NCBI RefSeq assembly: GCF_011745365.1
Contig: NW_024468909.1
Coordinates: 620,001-684,000 of the forward strand
Length of the DNA stretch: 64,000 nt
Reading direction: 5' to 3'
Source: Cryphonectria parasitica EP155
Taxonomy: Eukaryota > Ascomycota > Sordariomycetes > Diaporthales > Cryphonectriaceae
In this document: piece after piece, positions 23,795-35,523 of the stretch
Position numbering within the stretch: the stretch's first letter is position 1
Layout: every line of letters starts with the position of its first letter
The notes under the pieces: model-generated
The model's input: the letters and a program-made list of their open reading frames with translations, nothing else
What the model was told of the DNA's origin: nothing
Databases searched by the model: none
Position numbers and translations under genes: made by a program

Positions 23795-25372
23795 CTTGTT
23801 GCGAATTCCTAGGGACTGATGGACAAATAATCAGAGGGTAGATCCTTTGCGTATTGTGCTGTAGTAAGACTAGATAGGCTGGTTTTGTGGACTTGGGGGT
23901 CACTGCTACATAAGTTCGTGCCTCGTGGGGGGATCTGCAGCGACGTACACAAGCGTTATGGCTCCCTGTAGGGTCTGGCAGGGTAAGTAAGCTCGGCCTA
24001 TCTTTGAGGCTTTACGGCTTCATTTTCGTGCGGCCTGCGCTATATCCAGGAGATTTATAGCCAGTGGCAGGATGAAACATCTCAAAGACACTGTCTATTC
24101 TATCCATGTCCCTGTCCTTAAGCCAGAACAAGTAACAACACCCGGAACCAGGCTTAATAAGTATGCACGCTGGATCTCGTGTCTTGTTGAGTGCTCAGTC
24201 ACGATGGAGAAACGCTCGATAGGCCCTGAGCCACTGGGCTGCAGCTCTTTAAGGCTTACAACAGTCCTCGAATGAGTTCAATGCCCCGTCGGTCCAGACT
24301 TGAAGTGGGTAAGTGAATGTGCTTTCGAACATCTGCCTCGGCTTTGGTTCTATGACTGGAGATGCCGAGAACGAGAACGAGAACGGGGGCAACACAGGGG
24401 AATGCTGCAGCTGTCGATGTTCAAAGCTCGAAAGTTGGTAATCGGTCCAAAGGTCAATATCTTTTCCTTGAAGTTAAGTTGGGCTTTGCTAGAATCTATA
24501 TTATCGCTGGTGTTTCGTGGTTGGTCGTGCGTACACCAGCTTTCGTGTCCAGATCTCTGAGCTTGTGAGGATATATATATTGGCATCCAGGGAGGACATG
24601 TTCAACTTGACATACAATTCAACATCCACCCAGTTGCACTCAATGTCTGGGCTCGTCATATGGCCGTTACTGCATCCATGATTGATCCGGGTGTTCGTCA
24701 TTGTCCTGGGTGTCCAGGGGCCCAGGGCTGGTCGAGCAGGATGGCAACCACCGTTCCCAATACCTGGTTCATGATAGAAGGCTGCCTTGACGGTTATAGG
24801 AATGGTGAAATTGTGTCAAGCTGCAGCACTTTAAGCATAATTTTTTTTGCCAAGATTCGGGCTTGTATTTGAGCTTGAGGTTAATTCGAGCCAATAAGAC
24901 TCTAACTACGCATTCAACTTACAGTCAAGTAGGCATCACAACCGCGGCCTGACTCAAATCATCATATATAACTTTCCATAGAGAGCATGTGACTCTGTAT
25001 TCCTATAGTGGATGCAATATTTCAGGTCCAAACATCCATCTGTAAGGTCAACAGGCAGCTCCCTGTCTATGACTATTTGGCCTTTCGAAGAAAGGGAGCT
25101 CAGCTCTGGAATATATGTCAACCAATCATCAATAAAACTATTGAAACTCTTTTCCCAACTCGAAATTTCTTTCTATTATGCCTTATCATCTTCTCACTCA
25201 TGCTACATTCTCCATCTCTAGCTTCACTTCCACAGAGTGTATATTATAGAGACGGAACCATCAGGGCCCACTCATCCACACCCTGACTCGGCTGGTTCGC
25301 ACAAACAGACCAGCACACAAAATCACAACGACATAAACCTCCCAAAATCTGGAAAATTCATCAACAATCATT
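23795..25372. other. Intergenic between hydrolase and tRNA-Leu
   Basis: 1.6 kb with no recognised gene. AT content rises toward 24,850-25,300. Short frames at 25008-25286 are not convincing. Confidence 0.35.
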
Positions 25373-25469
25373 GGTCAGATGGCCGAGCGGTTATGGCGTC
25401 AGGTTAAGGTCAGCTTAACACAACTTCCTGATGGAGCAATCCTCCTGGGTTCGAGTCCCAGTCTGATCA
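25373..25469 (+). tRNA. tRNA-Leu(AAG) with 16-nt intron
   Basis: A complete cloverleaf can be folded by hand. The acceptor stem GGTCAGA (25373-25379) pairs with TCTGATC (25462-25468), followed by discriminator A. The D-stem is GCC/GGC. The anticodon stem TCAGG (25399-25403) pairs with CCTGA (25427-25431), with loop TT-AAG-G. A class-II variable arm lies at about 25432-25444, and the T-arm is CTGGG-TTCGAGT-CCCAG. The anticodon AAG (25406-25408) decodes CUU/CUC leucine after A-to-I editing. The intron at 25410-25425 sits at the canonical position 37/38 and contains CTTAA, which can pair with the anticodon loop, as in nuclear pre-tRNAs recognised by the tRNA splicing endonuclease. Confidence 0.95.
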
Positions 25470-26575
25470 TTTCTCTTTTGCAATTTTTGATACTGGGAAC
25501 TGTGTAGATAATTAGAGCCTTTTCACATGCCTGCGTGTTTGACTTTGGGTTTGTTGGTTTTTACCCCATGGACTTTCTCTCTTCTCTTCCTTCCTTCAGT
25601 ACGAGAAGAAGCTCTTCAGCTGGGAGTCTAAGAAAAGAATGGAAACAAAAAAAAAATGCTTCGATCTGTCTGGGGCCTACATGTATCAGATGCGAGTTGG
25701 CCTTCATGTTGTCAGGATCAGCTATGTACGTGATGTATCACAATGCAGAATGGCAGAAACATACTATGGCATCATGCAGCAGTGGTCATCTGGTGAGCAC
25801 CAACTTTACTGCCAGAATTGCTTGGTGCCGATTTCTTCCTATAGCAGCTTCCAGTTTCAAAGTGCTAAAAGGTTTATTCTGCGTAGTATGGATTGTTGGT
25901 GAACTTGGAAAGGTCAATGTTGTCAGATAGTAGGTATTTTCATTTCCTAAACCACGTCCTACGAGCTTCTCGAGAGACGATGTCTAGGACTTCAAGTCTA
26001 TAGAAAACTAATACCTTGCCAAAAATAAACAAGGAAATGATTGAACAAATGATCTTGACTCTGTGCATTGTTTGCCATCTTGGCTTTACGGTTAGGGAGC
26101 AAGAAAGAAGAGAAAAAGAAAAAGAGGTTAGCGATTTACATCCGATTAGGTTGGTAGTGACTCGCCCCCCAGTGGCCGAGCGCCAAGCTTCAGGGGTCCT
26201 GGGACTCGCTGACAAGCTGGACCCCACTGTCAACACCCACCTAACGTACCCCTGAGCTTTCTCTATTGGCTCCAGCACCCGTTCCATCCTGGCCGGCAAT
26301 CTTTCATAGCATCATTTCCGCAGAGCCTCCATCTCGACTTCCATCCTGACCACCTCCCTCCTTCTTATCTGATCTTTTCCCCAGCCTGCATTTCTGGTTT
26401 TCTCTCCCCAAACCATTCAAAAGAGCAAGGTATTACGCTCAGCTCACGATCCGCAAAGGGAGCACGTAAAACACCCAGGTCGGAGATTTGTCATGTGTAC
26501 TAACCTCCAGCAGAAACAGACTCTCTTCTGGAAGATCCGGCCAGCGTAGAAAACCGCCCACCAGTCCCGCCCACT
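25470..26575. other. Intergenic and promoter of the WW-domain gene
   Basis: 1.1 kb. A T-rich stretch after the tRNA (about 25471-25490) would serve as an RNA polymerase III terminator. The segment 26255-26420 is strongly CT-rich on the + strand, as expected for a 5' leader or promoter of the downstream gene. No other gene is seen. Confidence 0.4.
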
Positions 26576-27496
26576 ATGCCGTCAGACAGCGACGCAGCAG
26601 CAACTCCTCTCACGGACGACGAGGAGAAGCAGCAGCTGCAGAGGTCGCCATCCCCAGCAGACTCTCGATCGGAGGAGGGCGAGGCCAGGAGCGACGACAG
26701 CCCCCCTAGACACGAGGAGCAAGAGGAGGAGGGCGACAGCAATGAGGATCCTCAACATGGCGGCGACACATCTTTCTCGAAGCAGAAAGACTCTACAGAC
26801 GCGCCGCCCCTCCCCGACGAGCCCCTCCCAGGCCAGGCGCCTCCCCTGCCATCCGAGGCCCCGCCAGAGAATGCAGACGACGGCTGGGAAGCGAAATGGG
26901 ACGCGGCCAACTCGGCATGGTACTTCTACAATCGCTTCACGGGCGTCTCACAATGGGACAACCCGCGCGTACCCACCTCTAGCACTGGCGAGCCGGCTGG
27001 CATCTCTGCAACCGGTGCGCCAGGTACTTCCACGACGGCAGCGGCGACGGCAATCTCCCAACCCACCTCCGTAGCAGGGGGCTACAACCCCGCGATCCAT
27101 GGGGACTGGGACCCCAACGCGCCGTACGCACAAGCCTACAAGGCGGGCGATGAGGAGTACGAGGCCGATCTTGCGGCGTACAATGCAGAGGCGATGGCGG
27201 GCGTGGAGGGTGAGGAGGCGGGCGACCCGTCGTACCTGCAGAATGTGGCGTTCAACAAGGGCACGGGCAAGTTCCAGACGGGCGACCAGAACCCAGAGAA
27301 GTACACGGACGCCAACAAGTCGTACCGCCAAATGAATGCGTACTTCAACGTCGACCAGGCTGCAAACTCGCATGACGGCCGGAGCTTGAAGGCCGAGAGG
27401 AGGGGAAAACAGCCCACCCGGAAGGAGCTGGCCATGTGGAAGGAGAAGCGGAAGGCCAGGAAGGAAGAGAAGAGGCGGGCCTGGTTGAGGGACTGA
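26576..27496 (+). CDS. WW-domain protein, acidic N terminus, basic C terminus
   Basis: Single-exon gene, 306 aa. The first 100 residues are acidic, Ser/Pro/Glu-rich and end in a proline-rich run (PPLPDEPLPGQAPPLP). A WW domain follows at about residues 102-132 (GWEAKWDAANSAWYFYN then SQWDNP), with both signature tryptophans and the central aromatic residues. A middle region carries a GDWDPNAPYAQ motif and the C terminus is Lys/Arg-rich and helical (KEKRKARKEEKRR). WW domains bind proline-rich ligands; proteins of this layout in fungi are often nuclear and linked to pre-mRNA splicing, but that is inference. The upstream region is CT-rich. Confidence 0.8.
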   Translation: MPSDSDAAATPLTDDEEKQQLQRSPSPADSRSEEGEARSDDSPPRHEEQEEEGDSNEDPQHGGDTSFSKQKDSTDAPPLPDEPLPGQAPPLPSEAPPENADDGWEAKWDAANSAWYFYNRFTGVSQWDNPRVPTSSTGEPAGISATGAPGTSTTAAATAISQPTSVAGGYNPAIHGDWDPNAPYAQAYKAGDEEYEADLAAYNAEAMAGVEGEEAGDPSYLQNVAFNKGTGKFQTGDQNPEKYTDANKSYRQMNAYFNVDQAANSHDGRSLKAERRGKQPTRKELAMWKEKRKARKEEKRRAWLRD

Positions 27497-29023
27497 TGGC
27501 AACTGTCTCCTGCTACATCTTTTGCTTTCTTTCTTCTCTAATCTGTGAGAGACTTTCTGCATTTACACAACGGCATTGAACCGGGTAAGCTTGGAGCGGG
27601 CAGGGTAGGGCAGGGCACATGTGTTGAAAAAGATTACAGTTGGATCGTGAGTTGACGAGTGTGGACGAGTCCTAGGATGGACATTAGGATGGTGATTGCC
27701 CAAGGAATTCTTGCTGGCTTTGCTCTGTTAGAGAGCTTGAATACCCAATGAGGACAGCGTAGTGCGCTCTTTTTCTGAACAAATTACAAAACTTTAGATG
27801 ACTCAGTATCTTCAGATCCAGATATGTCTTTTTGATTGGTTCTATGCAACACCCTACACCCTACAAATTGATCATCATTTGCTTCCTGTGACACTAAACA
27901 TCGCCTACCGTACCGAGGATAAGTCTTGCTGGAAGAGCCTCAACACTCGTATTAACCCTTCTTGCGTTCTCCTAGCCTCCTAGCCTATCGTGGTGCTGCC
28001 CAAGAGGTCCTGGAAACGTCTCACGCTTTCATCTAGCTGTGTGGGAGCTTCACTTCTGTAGACTGTCCAGATCCATATCGCGCTCCATCTGGGGTCGGGA
28101 GATCCGTTTCGCTTCGGTGACAGTCCAACGCCAGGAGGGTCTCCGCGTAGATTCACAAGTCCTTGTTCCGCCTCCACCATACTGAGATTCCTGTTCGCTT
28201 TTTCCAGGGGTTTGTTGAGTGCCCAGGAATCTACTTGCTTCGGGCGCTGAGCGACCTCATTTTCGTTTCTGCGAGCATGGCCCTGGTTTTCAGAAACAGG
28301 ATCTTCTGCCGTTGGGAGCTTCAAGAAGTGGAAAACGGGTTACAAGTAAACGGCGCGTGACCCGGCAGTATAGCGAACGCGCCGCCGGACCCTCATCTTT
28401 GGTCTCGGACGCGAGTCTTTATGAAGTAGCATGTTATAATACGTCCAAGGAATTGTAATACTATAGCACCGAGCACAGCGGCCACCAACGTCTCCGGGCT
28501 CCACGCCATAATTTCCTCCCAAGAGCGAAGCGACGATGGTACACAGTCTCAACACTGGAGGGGTTCTACAGAATGAAAGACTGGATAGGAAAAGCGCAGT
28601 TGTCAAGATCCGATTCTAAAATTGATCAGTCTGCCGGGCATACTGTCATCTAAAACCACTTTGAATGGTCATAAGCAACAATTCATGTGCATGTAGTTTA
28701 TGGCACAGCGTAAAGAGCTTTGATAAGTACGACGCCTCGACAACGCGATTTCTTCGATGAGCCTACACTACCGCAAACTGGACGCTATTTGTGCATCTAT
28801 GTGCAGCAGCGTCTAAGCGAACAGGGTGGTGGAAGAGCTGAGGGGACATGAAGTAAATATCCCAATGACAGTTTCATTGAACGGGCTCGGCCTGGTTGTG
28901 GGGAGCTGCGTTCTTCAGAGCTCTGAAGACGAAGACAGCCTCAATTGACGAGGGTTTGGTGGCTTTATCTGCAATCGGACTCGACAATGCCAGCAGGACT
29001 GTCCAGGCATCCAGATTGAATTC
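27497..29023. other. Intergenic between convergent WW gene and rix1
   Basis: 1.5 kb between convergent genes. On the minus strand an open stretch (27980-28324) and an ATG at 28509 followed by a hydrophobic segment might be parts of a small gene, but I could not find a good splice connection, so no CDS is called. Confidence 0.35.
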
Positions 29024-31410
29024 TCACTCATCCTCATCAGAATCGTCGTCCTCCAGAACGGCGTTCAGCTGGATACTTCCATCGCTGTCGCTATCACTTT
29101 CATCTTCCTGGTCGACATTCGTCGTGGTTCCGATAGTCTCTGGCGCCTTGCCCGTGTCAAGCCGCTTCGCTGGCGGCTCCTCTAATTCCTCGCTCTTACG
29201 TTTAGACGATGACGACAGCACGACTGTCTCCTTGGTCTTGCTAAGCACCGTTCCGCCGACTGTCGTTGAGCTTTCTGTGATTATCGCCGCATTCTGCTGG
29301 ACGGGAAATTGACTGCTGCTCAGATCGAAGCCCGCCTTAGGTGCTTCAGCATCAGCCATCTCCTCGTCCTGATCCTCCTCCTCCTCCTCCTCCCCCACAT
29401 CCAGGCCATCTTCCTCTGCATCAACCTCCAGATCTTCTTCTGCGTCTTCGCCACCATTCTGCATCTTCTCCAGAACTTCTTCATCATCCTCACCATCGCC
29501 TGTGCTAATGGTAGCTGCCTTATCTGTCCGCAAGTTACTCCTCAGGACCTCAACTTCCCTATCCCTAGGGAAGTCCCTCGACAAGAAAGGAAAGACGCTT
29601 GCAAGCAATTTGCCCGTCCTCGTACGGTACGGATTCAAAACGCTCGCCACCATCGCTTCCTTATTGTGAGACAGCACTGCAGTGCGATCAACGAGAGCCC
29701 GGAGTGTTTGCTTGAGGTGCTGCTGAGGTAGATGAGATAGGAATGTCGCTAAGAGGAAGGACGCAGCTTCGAGGTGTGGTTTGGAGACGTCCGTTACCGC
29801 AACAGACGAAGCCTTGGACCGGATGGTCAAATAGGCGTCTGCATTGGAGGAGGGTTTGACGGAGGATGCTTTGCTATTCGCGGGCTTCACGTCCTGTGGC
29901 GAGGCTTTAGGCCTGGCGTGCCCTGATGCGGTGAGGAGGTCGCGGCAGCAGGATTGTATGAGCTTGTCGAGAGAATTGACACTGAGCTTGGGCATGGTAG
30001 GACCGTGAAGGAGGAGAAGTCTGTGGGCAAGGACGTAGACATGCTCGCGGACGATTGGAACCTGGTCATGAGCGTCGAGGATTCGGATGGTCTGGTGCAG
30101 CATGTCTGCTGCTATTGGGACAGCGTTATCCTGCAGCCTCTGTATGAGAGATATAAGGACGCTCATGACGGCGGTCTGGATGTCTGGGAGAGCAGTCCAT
30201 AACTCATCTTTCTCTTCCCTTCCAATAGCGGAGTTGAGCTGGGTGCCGTCCTGGCTCCGCGCCCCCTTTTGAAGAGGAGGCACAATCAGGGTGATTCTGG
30301 TAGTCAGGTCCAACAGCGACGAGACTGGAGTGGTCACGGGTATCTTGGTAGGAGACTTGAGGAACTCCGAAAGCGTCTCGAGCAGACCGATTAACCTCTC
30401 AGCACCTCTCGACAAGCCGAGCCAAGGGGGTAAATGCTCGAACGAGTCGCTGCCTCCATGCGGCTCGCCCTCAGACCCGACTTTTTGTCGCGTATAGCCG
30501 CTACTCGATTCCCACGACTCCTGCACGGCACGGAAGACCTGGTCCGCCGTGGCATGACTGCTTTTGATAAAACCCTCTATGGTCTTGCCCCACTCCTCTG
30601 CATTATCATTCTTCGGTGTCGTGTAATGCTGCAGGACAAACAACTTCCGAGACCACACCCGGAGGCTCTGCGGAACTGCCGACTGGTCTGCTGCTGTTGG
30701 AGCAACGTAAATCCTGAAGGTTGTCTTGATCTGTGCGCTGAACGGTCGCAGGGTTGTCGGATACAGAGGCGTAATGGTGCACAAAGCGTTGGCCACCGTC
30801 TCGACGAGCCTCAGCGGCGGTGAGCCAACCTTACTTGATCCTGGAGGGTTAACAATCTGCAGACAGGCTTTGACGAAGGCCGAAAGAGTAGGAGTTGCTA
30901 TCTCTCGGACAAGTGCTTGGTACTCGTTAAGAAGTGTATAAATCCTCGTCAAAGTGATGATGGCAATCTCCCTAGCCGGGAAGGGATCATTTTTCTGAAG
31001 AGAGATTGTTAGCTCATGACGAGTAAAAGGAAAGAATCAAAGGTCCATCGAGATGTGGAGAGCTGGCTCACCTGAATTATTGACAAGAGGCCTTGTACCC
31101 ATGGCCCTGAAGTCCGTAGACACTCGTACCCGCCAACGTCAACCACCGCCTTGATCAATATTGCTGCTGAGAACCGAGAGGACTGGCTGCGTCCATTCTT
31201 GAGGAGGGTAGTGAGTTGAGTCTTAAGCTTGTGAACTAGGACAGAATGCTCGGGCGCACTGTCCTTGAGCTTCTGATCCACCACAAGAGACAACACCCCT
31301 CTACAGCGATGTATGTGGCTGATCAAGTTTGGGCACAAGGCTGGAAGAGCATCGGGGTCTGTTGATGCCAAGCGCCGGCAGAGGACTTGTAGGTCGGGTG
31401 GTAATGACAT
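29024..31410 (-). CDS. rix1: Pre-rRNA-processing protein Rix1 (Ipi2)
   Basis: Component of the nuclear Rix1-Ipi1-Ipi3 complex, needed for ITS2 processing and maturation and export of the 60S pre-ribosome with the AAA-ATPase Rea1. Two exons, complement(29024-30994, 31072-31410), 769 aa; the intron (GTGAGC..TTCAG) joins ..LLSIIQ/KNDPFPAREIA... The N-terminal 400 residues are helical and repeat-like as in the RIX1 family. The C terminus is disordered, with acidic runs encoded by the CTC/TCC repeats at 29380-29400 and a nuclear-localisation-like KRKSEELEEPPAKR. Length agrees with filamentous fungal homologues. It is transcribed divergently from the Ypp1-like gene across an 886-bp shared promoter. 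Confidence 0.87.
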
Positions 31411-32296
31411 GACATCTAACGAGCAATGTTTGACCGGATATTATTTTTTGATATTGGAAGCTCAGTCCTTGCGAAGTGAGGGTTGAAAACTCCGGATATA
31501 GTCTGAGACTCGTCCACAGGAAGCTGGCCCGACTCTGACCCGGGACGGGGTATGTTGATTATTGGTCGATTGGCTGAAACAAGAGACGGCAAAGAGATTG
31601 TGTGGTCTTATAAATCACACTTTGCACAAAGGCTGTTAAAGCATCATGAGAAAATCTGGTCGATGTTCATTTTGGAAGTTTTGAACATTGTAAAATAAAT
31701 TTCTACAGGGGTGTCGATAGTGGGTCTTGTTCGATTGAAAACGGGCGTTTAGCAGAGGTTGGCTAGGTTGGTTGATGAGGAAAGACCCCAAGACACCCCT
31801 GGAGGGAAACGCCCCTTGCCCCCCTGGTCTCCCTGACAGTGCCTGGGCCCTCCCTGCGGCCGCCTTTCCTGCACGTCGATCGGAACTTGAGCTGTGCCTG
31901 CCCTGCTGCTGTCACTTTGCGACTAGGGGTGCAAGCTGACGATTAGGAAGTTCAAGGTTTAATGCTGCATTCCACTTGCCAACCATGCTGGCACGCTTGT
32001 TGGAAATGCTGTCATTACTTGTGAATCACTTGTACTTGTGATACTTCAGTCCGTCTTGGACCTTGAATCTCGCTCCTTTCGTCTTTCAAGTCTTTTGCGC
32101 AGTGTTTTTGGGCAATACTAATACATTCTGCCCTCTAATTCCTAATCTAACTGCCTCCGCAGCAGCTCTCCTCAATGTTGAGACCCGCCTTGTTTGGTCT
32201 GTGTTGATACGATACTTGGCCAATTCACCTTGATCTTGTTGTCGCGTCCCAGAACCCCTTTTCCTACACCCTTCGTCAACAGGCTCTCTGTGCACA
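31411..32296. promoter_or_regulatory. Bidirectional promoter region rix1 / ypp1-like
   Basis: 886 bp between two divergent start codons. No coding region is called; a minus-strand frame at 32086-32565 overlaps the first exons of the + gene and looks like a shadow. Sequence nearest the + gene (32060-32160) is T/C-rich. Confidence 0.5.
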
Positions 32297-35200
32297 ATGG
32301 CTGTAAGTGTCTCCTGCGAAACCCTTTGCAACCGATTGATGTACTCGTTCGCCTTTGGAGACTGACAGTTTCGTATTGCGCATGGAATAGCCCAACCCGA
32401 CGAAGGCCAGAGGCTATCTCGACCAGCTCGACCATGCTCGATGTGAAGGAAACTGGGATGCCGTCCCAGAGCTCGTCCGCAAGGTTCGAAAGCACGCGCC
32501 CGCCAGAGTCTGTACGAAAATTTTACCCCGAATTCTGCCTGCTCTACGATTGCCTCCTCTGACAAGATGACGGTGCAGGCCTAGCATTAACAGCCGAAGT
32601 CGAACATGGCATTGTCAAAGCCACGAAGTCCCAGAGACCAACCACTGCGCGCCCAGGCACAGCCGCGTCCGGAAACATCCCGTCGCAAGACATCGAAGTT
32701 GCCGGTCAATTACCGAAACTTCTGGGTCTGATTGACGAGGAGCAAACCTACGCAGAAGACCGCTTCCAGGCACAGGTCTGTGCAGGGTGGCTACACTGGG
32801 TCATTGGGGAATATGAACTCGCCTCCGTTCGTCTGCCGGAGGGTCTAGAGGAAAACTCAGTCGAGAGCCTGGAGAACATATCTGAATGGACGAGGGTCTG
32901 CATGCTCAAGTCCGCCTATCTACGGGCCAACTGCTTGGCTCGGAACAACAATGATGTCCAGGCGCTGGGGGTGTTCGAGGCTGCGGTGCCTCCCTTATCC
33001 TATACATGGAACAGCCATACGGCCAAGAAGGAGCTTCGGTACTGGTCAGAGCTGTTCCTAACAGAATTTTGCATGCTTTTCAATGGTTGTCGTGACAGGG
33101 GACAAGTATCACTGGAGGAGGGCAATTCTTTGGTCTGCTTCCGGTCCTGGGCCAGATGGTGGGAAGGCCCGAAAGGCTCTGCTTTGGTGGGTGGTTTCGG
33201 CTTCAAAGGATCAGTGCCGCGAAGGCGCATATGGTTCGAGTACTTTGAAACCCTGTCGACGATTCTACAACAGGACCTTGCGTATCCGACAGCGTACACG
33301 ACGATCACCGGCGAGAATTCAGTGCGACATCACCTTTGGGTGGAGCTGACCCAGGCTGAAAGGAACTTCGAGAGCCTGCTTCTGGGCGAGACAGCCTTCC
33401 CCAGGGCCGATGAGGAAAGGGAAGAGGTTGAGCTCTTTGTGGAGATGCTCGTCCAGAACTGGGCCATTTTGACTGGACGTGGTTGGAATGATCAGGATCT
33501 TGGCCAGGGCGGCAAGGCTGCTGTCAGCGCGACTGTCCTCGAACTACTGTACCGCGCGTCGATGAAGACGTTCCATTCGACTGCCATATTGAGGAATCTC
33601 TTCATCGTTCATCTCTCTCTGGCTGAGTTCGACCTCGCCCTGAAGGCCTTTGACTCGTATCTCGAGATCGTCAAAAAGGGCAAAGCGCGCGTGGAGAAGA
33701 CAGGACACCAGGAGAAGAGCCTTGATGCCGATGCTACCGTCTTGGAGACAATATGTCTATGCATTTCGGCCCTGAGTCGTTTTGGCGGGAGGGAAGCGGC
33801 TGAAAAAGCAAGAGCGCTTGCTACGGAGCTGGAGCACTCGATCGAGAAGCTCGAGCCGCCACCTACAAACGGCGGCATGCAGTCAGTCAAGGAAGAGGGG
33901 GGCAGGACTTCGGCAACAGGGGACCGTGTGCCAGGCAAGATCCTCGCGTTAGCCTGGCAGTCGATTGGACTCGCGCAGGCGCAATGGGCGCGAACGACAT
34001 TTGATGCGAGTGCTCGGACAGAGGTGCAGAGGAAGGCCATCAGGTCACTGCGGACGTCTTTGTCGTCTGATTTTGGCGGTTCTGCGGATGTCCGTGGCGT
34101 GTTCGCCCTCGGCCTGCTTCTTGCTGAGCAGCGAGAGCTGACCACCGCCATCGAGCTTGTCAAGACTGCCCTGTTGACGAAACCAGCCGAGGACGAAACC
34201 TTGGTTCTGCATAACGGACCCTTTTGGAAAGAGCGGTCATTGATTCCCCTCTGGCATCTGCTGTCGCTTCTTCTCAGTGCGAGGCAGGAGTACATACTCG
34301 CGGCCAGGACATGCGAATGTGCTTTCGAGCAGTTTAGGGATCCAGCCGTGCTGTTTGGACGACAGCAGCTTTATAAGAGTGATCATCTGAACGAAGTAGA
34401 GATGGACCCTGAAGCTCTCAAAGGCCTGGTGGATGAGATGGACGACTTCGAGAAAGAGAATATTTTGGAGGTAAAGATGACACAATTGGCAATTGTCGAG
34501 ATCATGGAAGGCCCCCGAGTAGCAGTCAATGCCAGCCTGGAACTCTTGACTCTTTTCTCCCGGCTGTTCGGGAGCACACAGCCAAAGCAACAGAGTCTAG
34601 CGCCACCAAAGACTTCAGCTGTCCCAAGGACCTCGGGCACATTCAGGAGCATCAGAAGTGGCATTTTCGGCAATCGGACTAGCCGGGCTGATACTGCTGT
34701 CCCTCAGCGACCAAATGATGCGAAGACGGAGAAGAGCGAGAGCAGGCCCCAAACTGCCAACACCACAATCACTCGGGCGCCGACGATCCAAGTCCATGGG
34801 AGTCCCAATGAACCGCGCTCACGAAGGAAGTCGACCAGCACTGAGAAGCGGAGTGAGTCTGCTAGGAGAAACAGTCTCCGCAAAAAAGAAACTCATGGTG
34901 CTCGGCCGCGCGCTTCCAGCAGTGGGCCAAATCCACATGCCGCAACCATCGTTGACGGAGAGCCATTCTACACGCCGCTTGGGGAAGGCCAGGGACTGCA
35001 GGCCTCTGATATATTTGCCTACGCGCAGGGCCGGAACCCCCTATCTCGCCCATCGTCAGCAGTGAACACGCCAGGTGTCACCAGAACGGTCTCCCAAAAT
35101 TCCGACTTTTCTCCAAGAGTGAGGGCCACAGAGATGTCTGGCTTTGCACTAGAGGCCATGGAGCCGCTTGGCGCTATCTTGCCGCCGATACAATTCGACA

Positions 35201-35490
35201 AGGAGCACGAGAAGAGGCGTAGAGGGGCTACGCTGGTCAAAATCTGGCTCATGATCGCGGGCTTTTACCGTAGAGCTGGCATGTATGATGATTCCAAGGG
35301 GGCAGTCGCAGAGGCACAGAAGATTGTACAAAACATGGAGGCAGACATGGGCAAAGGGTCAGGAGACACCGGGAAGAAATCTCCTGGCTCGTCCTCGCTT
35401 AGAGATCCTGGATGGGCTGGCAACAAGTCGATCGAGGAGCTCTGGGCCGATGTCTGGTGTGAGGTAAGCAGCCTTCTTTTTCTTTCTTGC

Positions 35491-35523
<33 letters not shown>

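Noticed and set aside
25008..25286. 92-codon plus frame with a hydrophobic middle
   Set aside because: AT-rich chance frame; hydrophobic segment comes from T-rich DNA.
32086..32565. 159-codon minus-strand frame at the start of the Ypp1-like gene
   Set aside because: Overlaps the second exon of a well-supported gene and has no domain.
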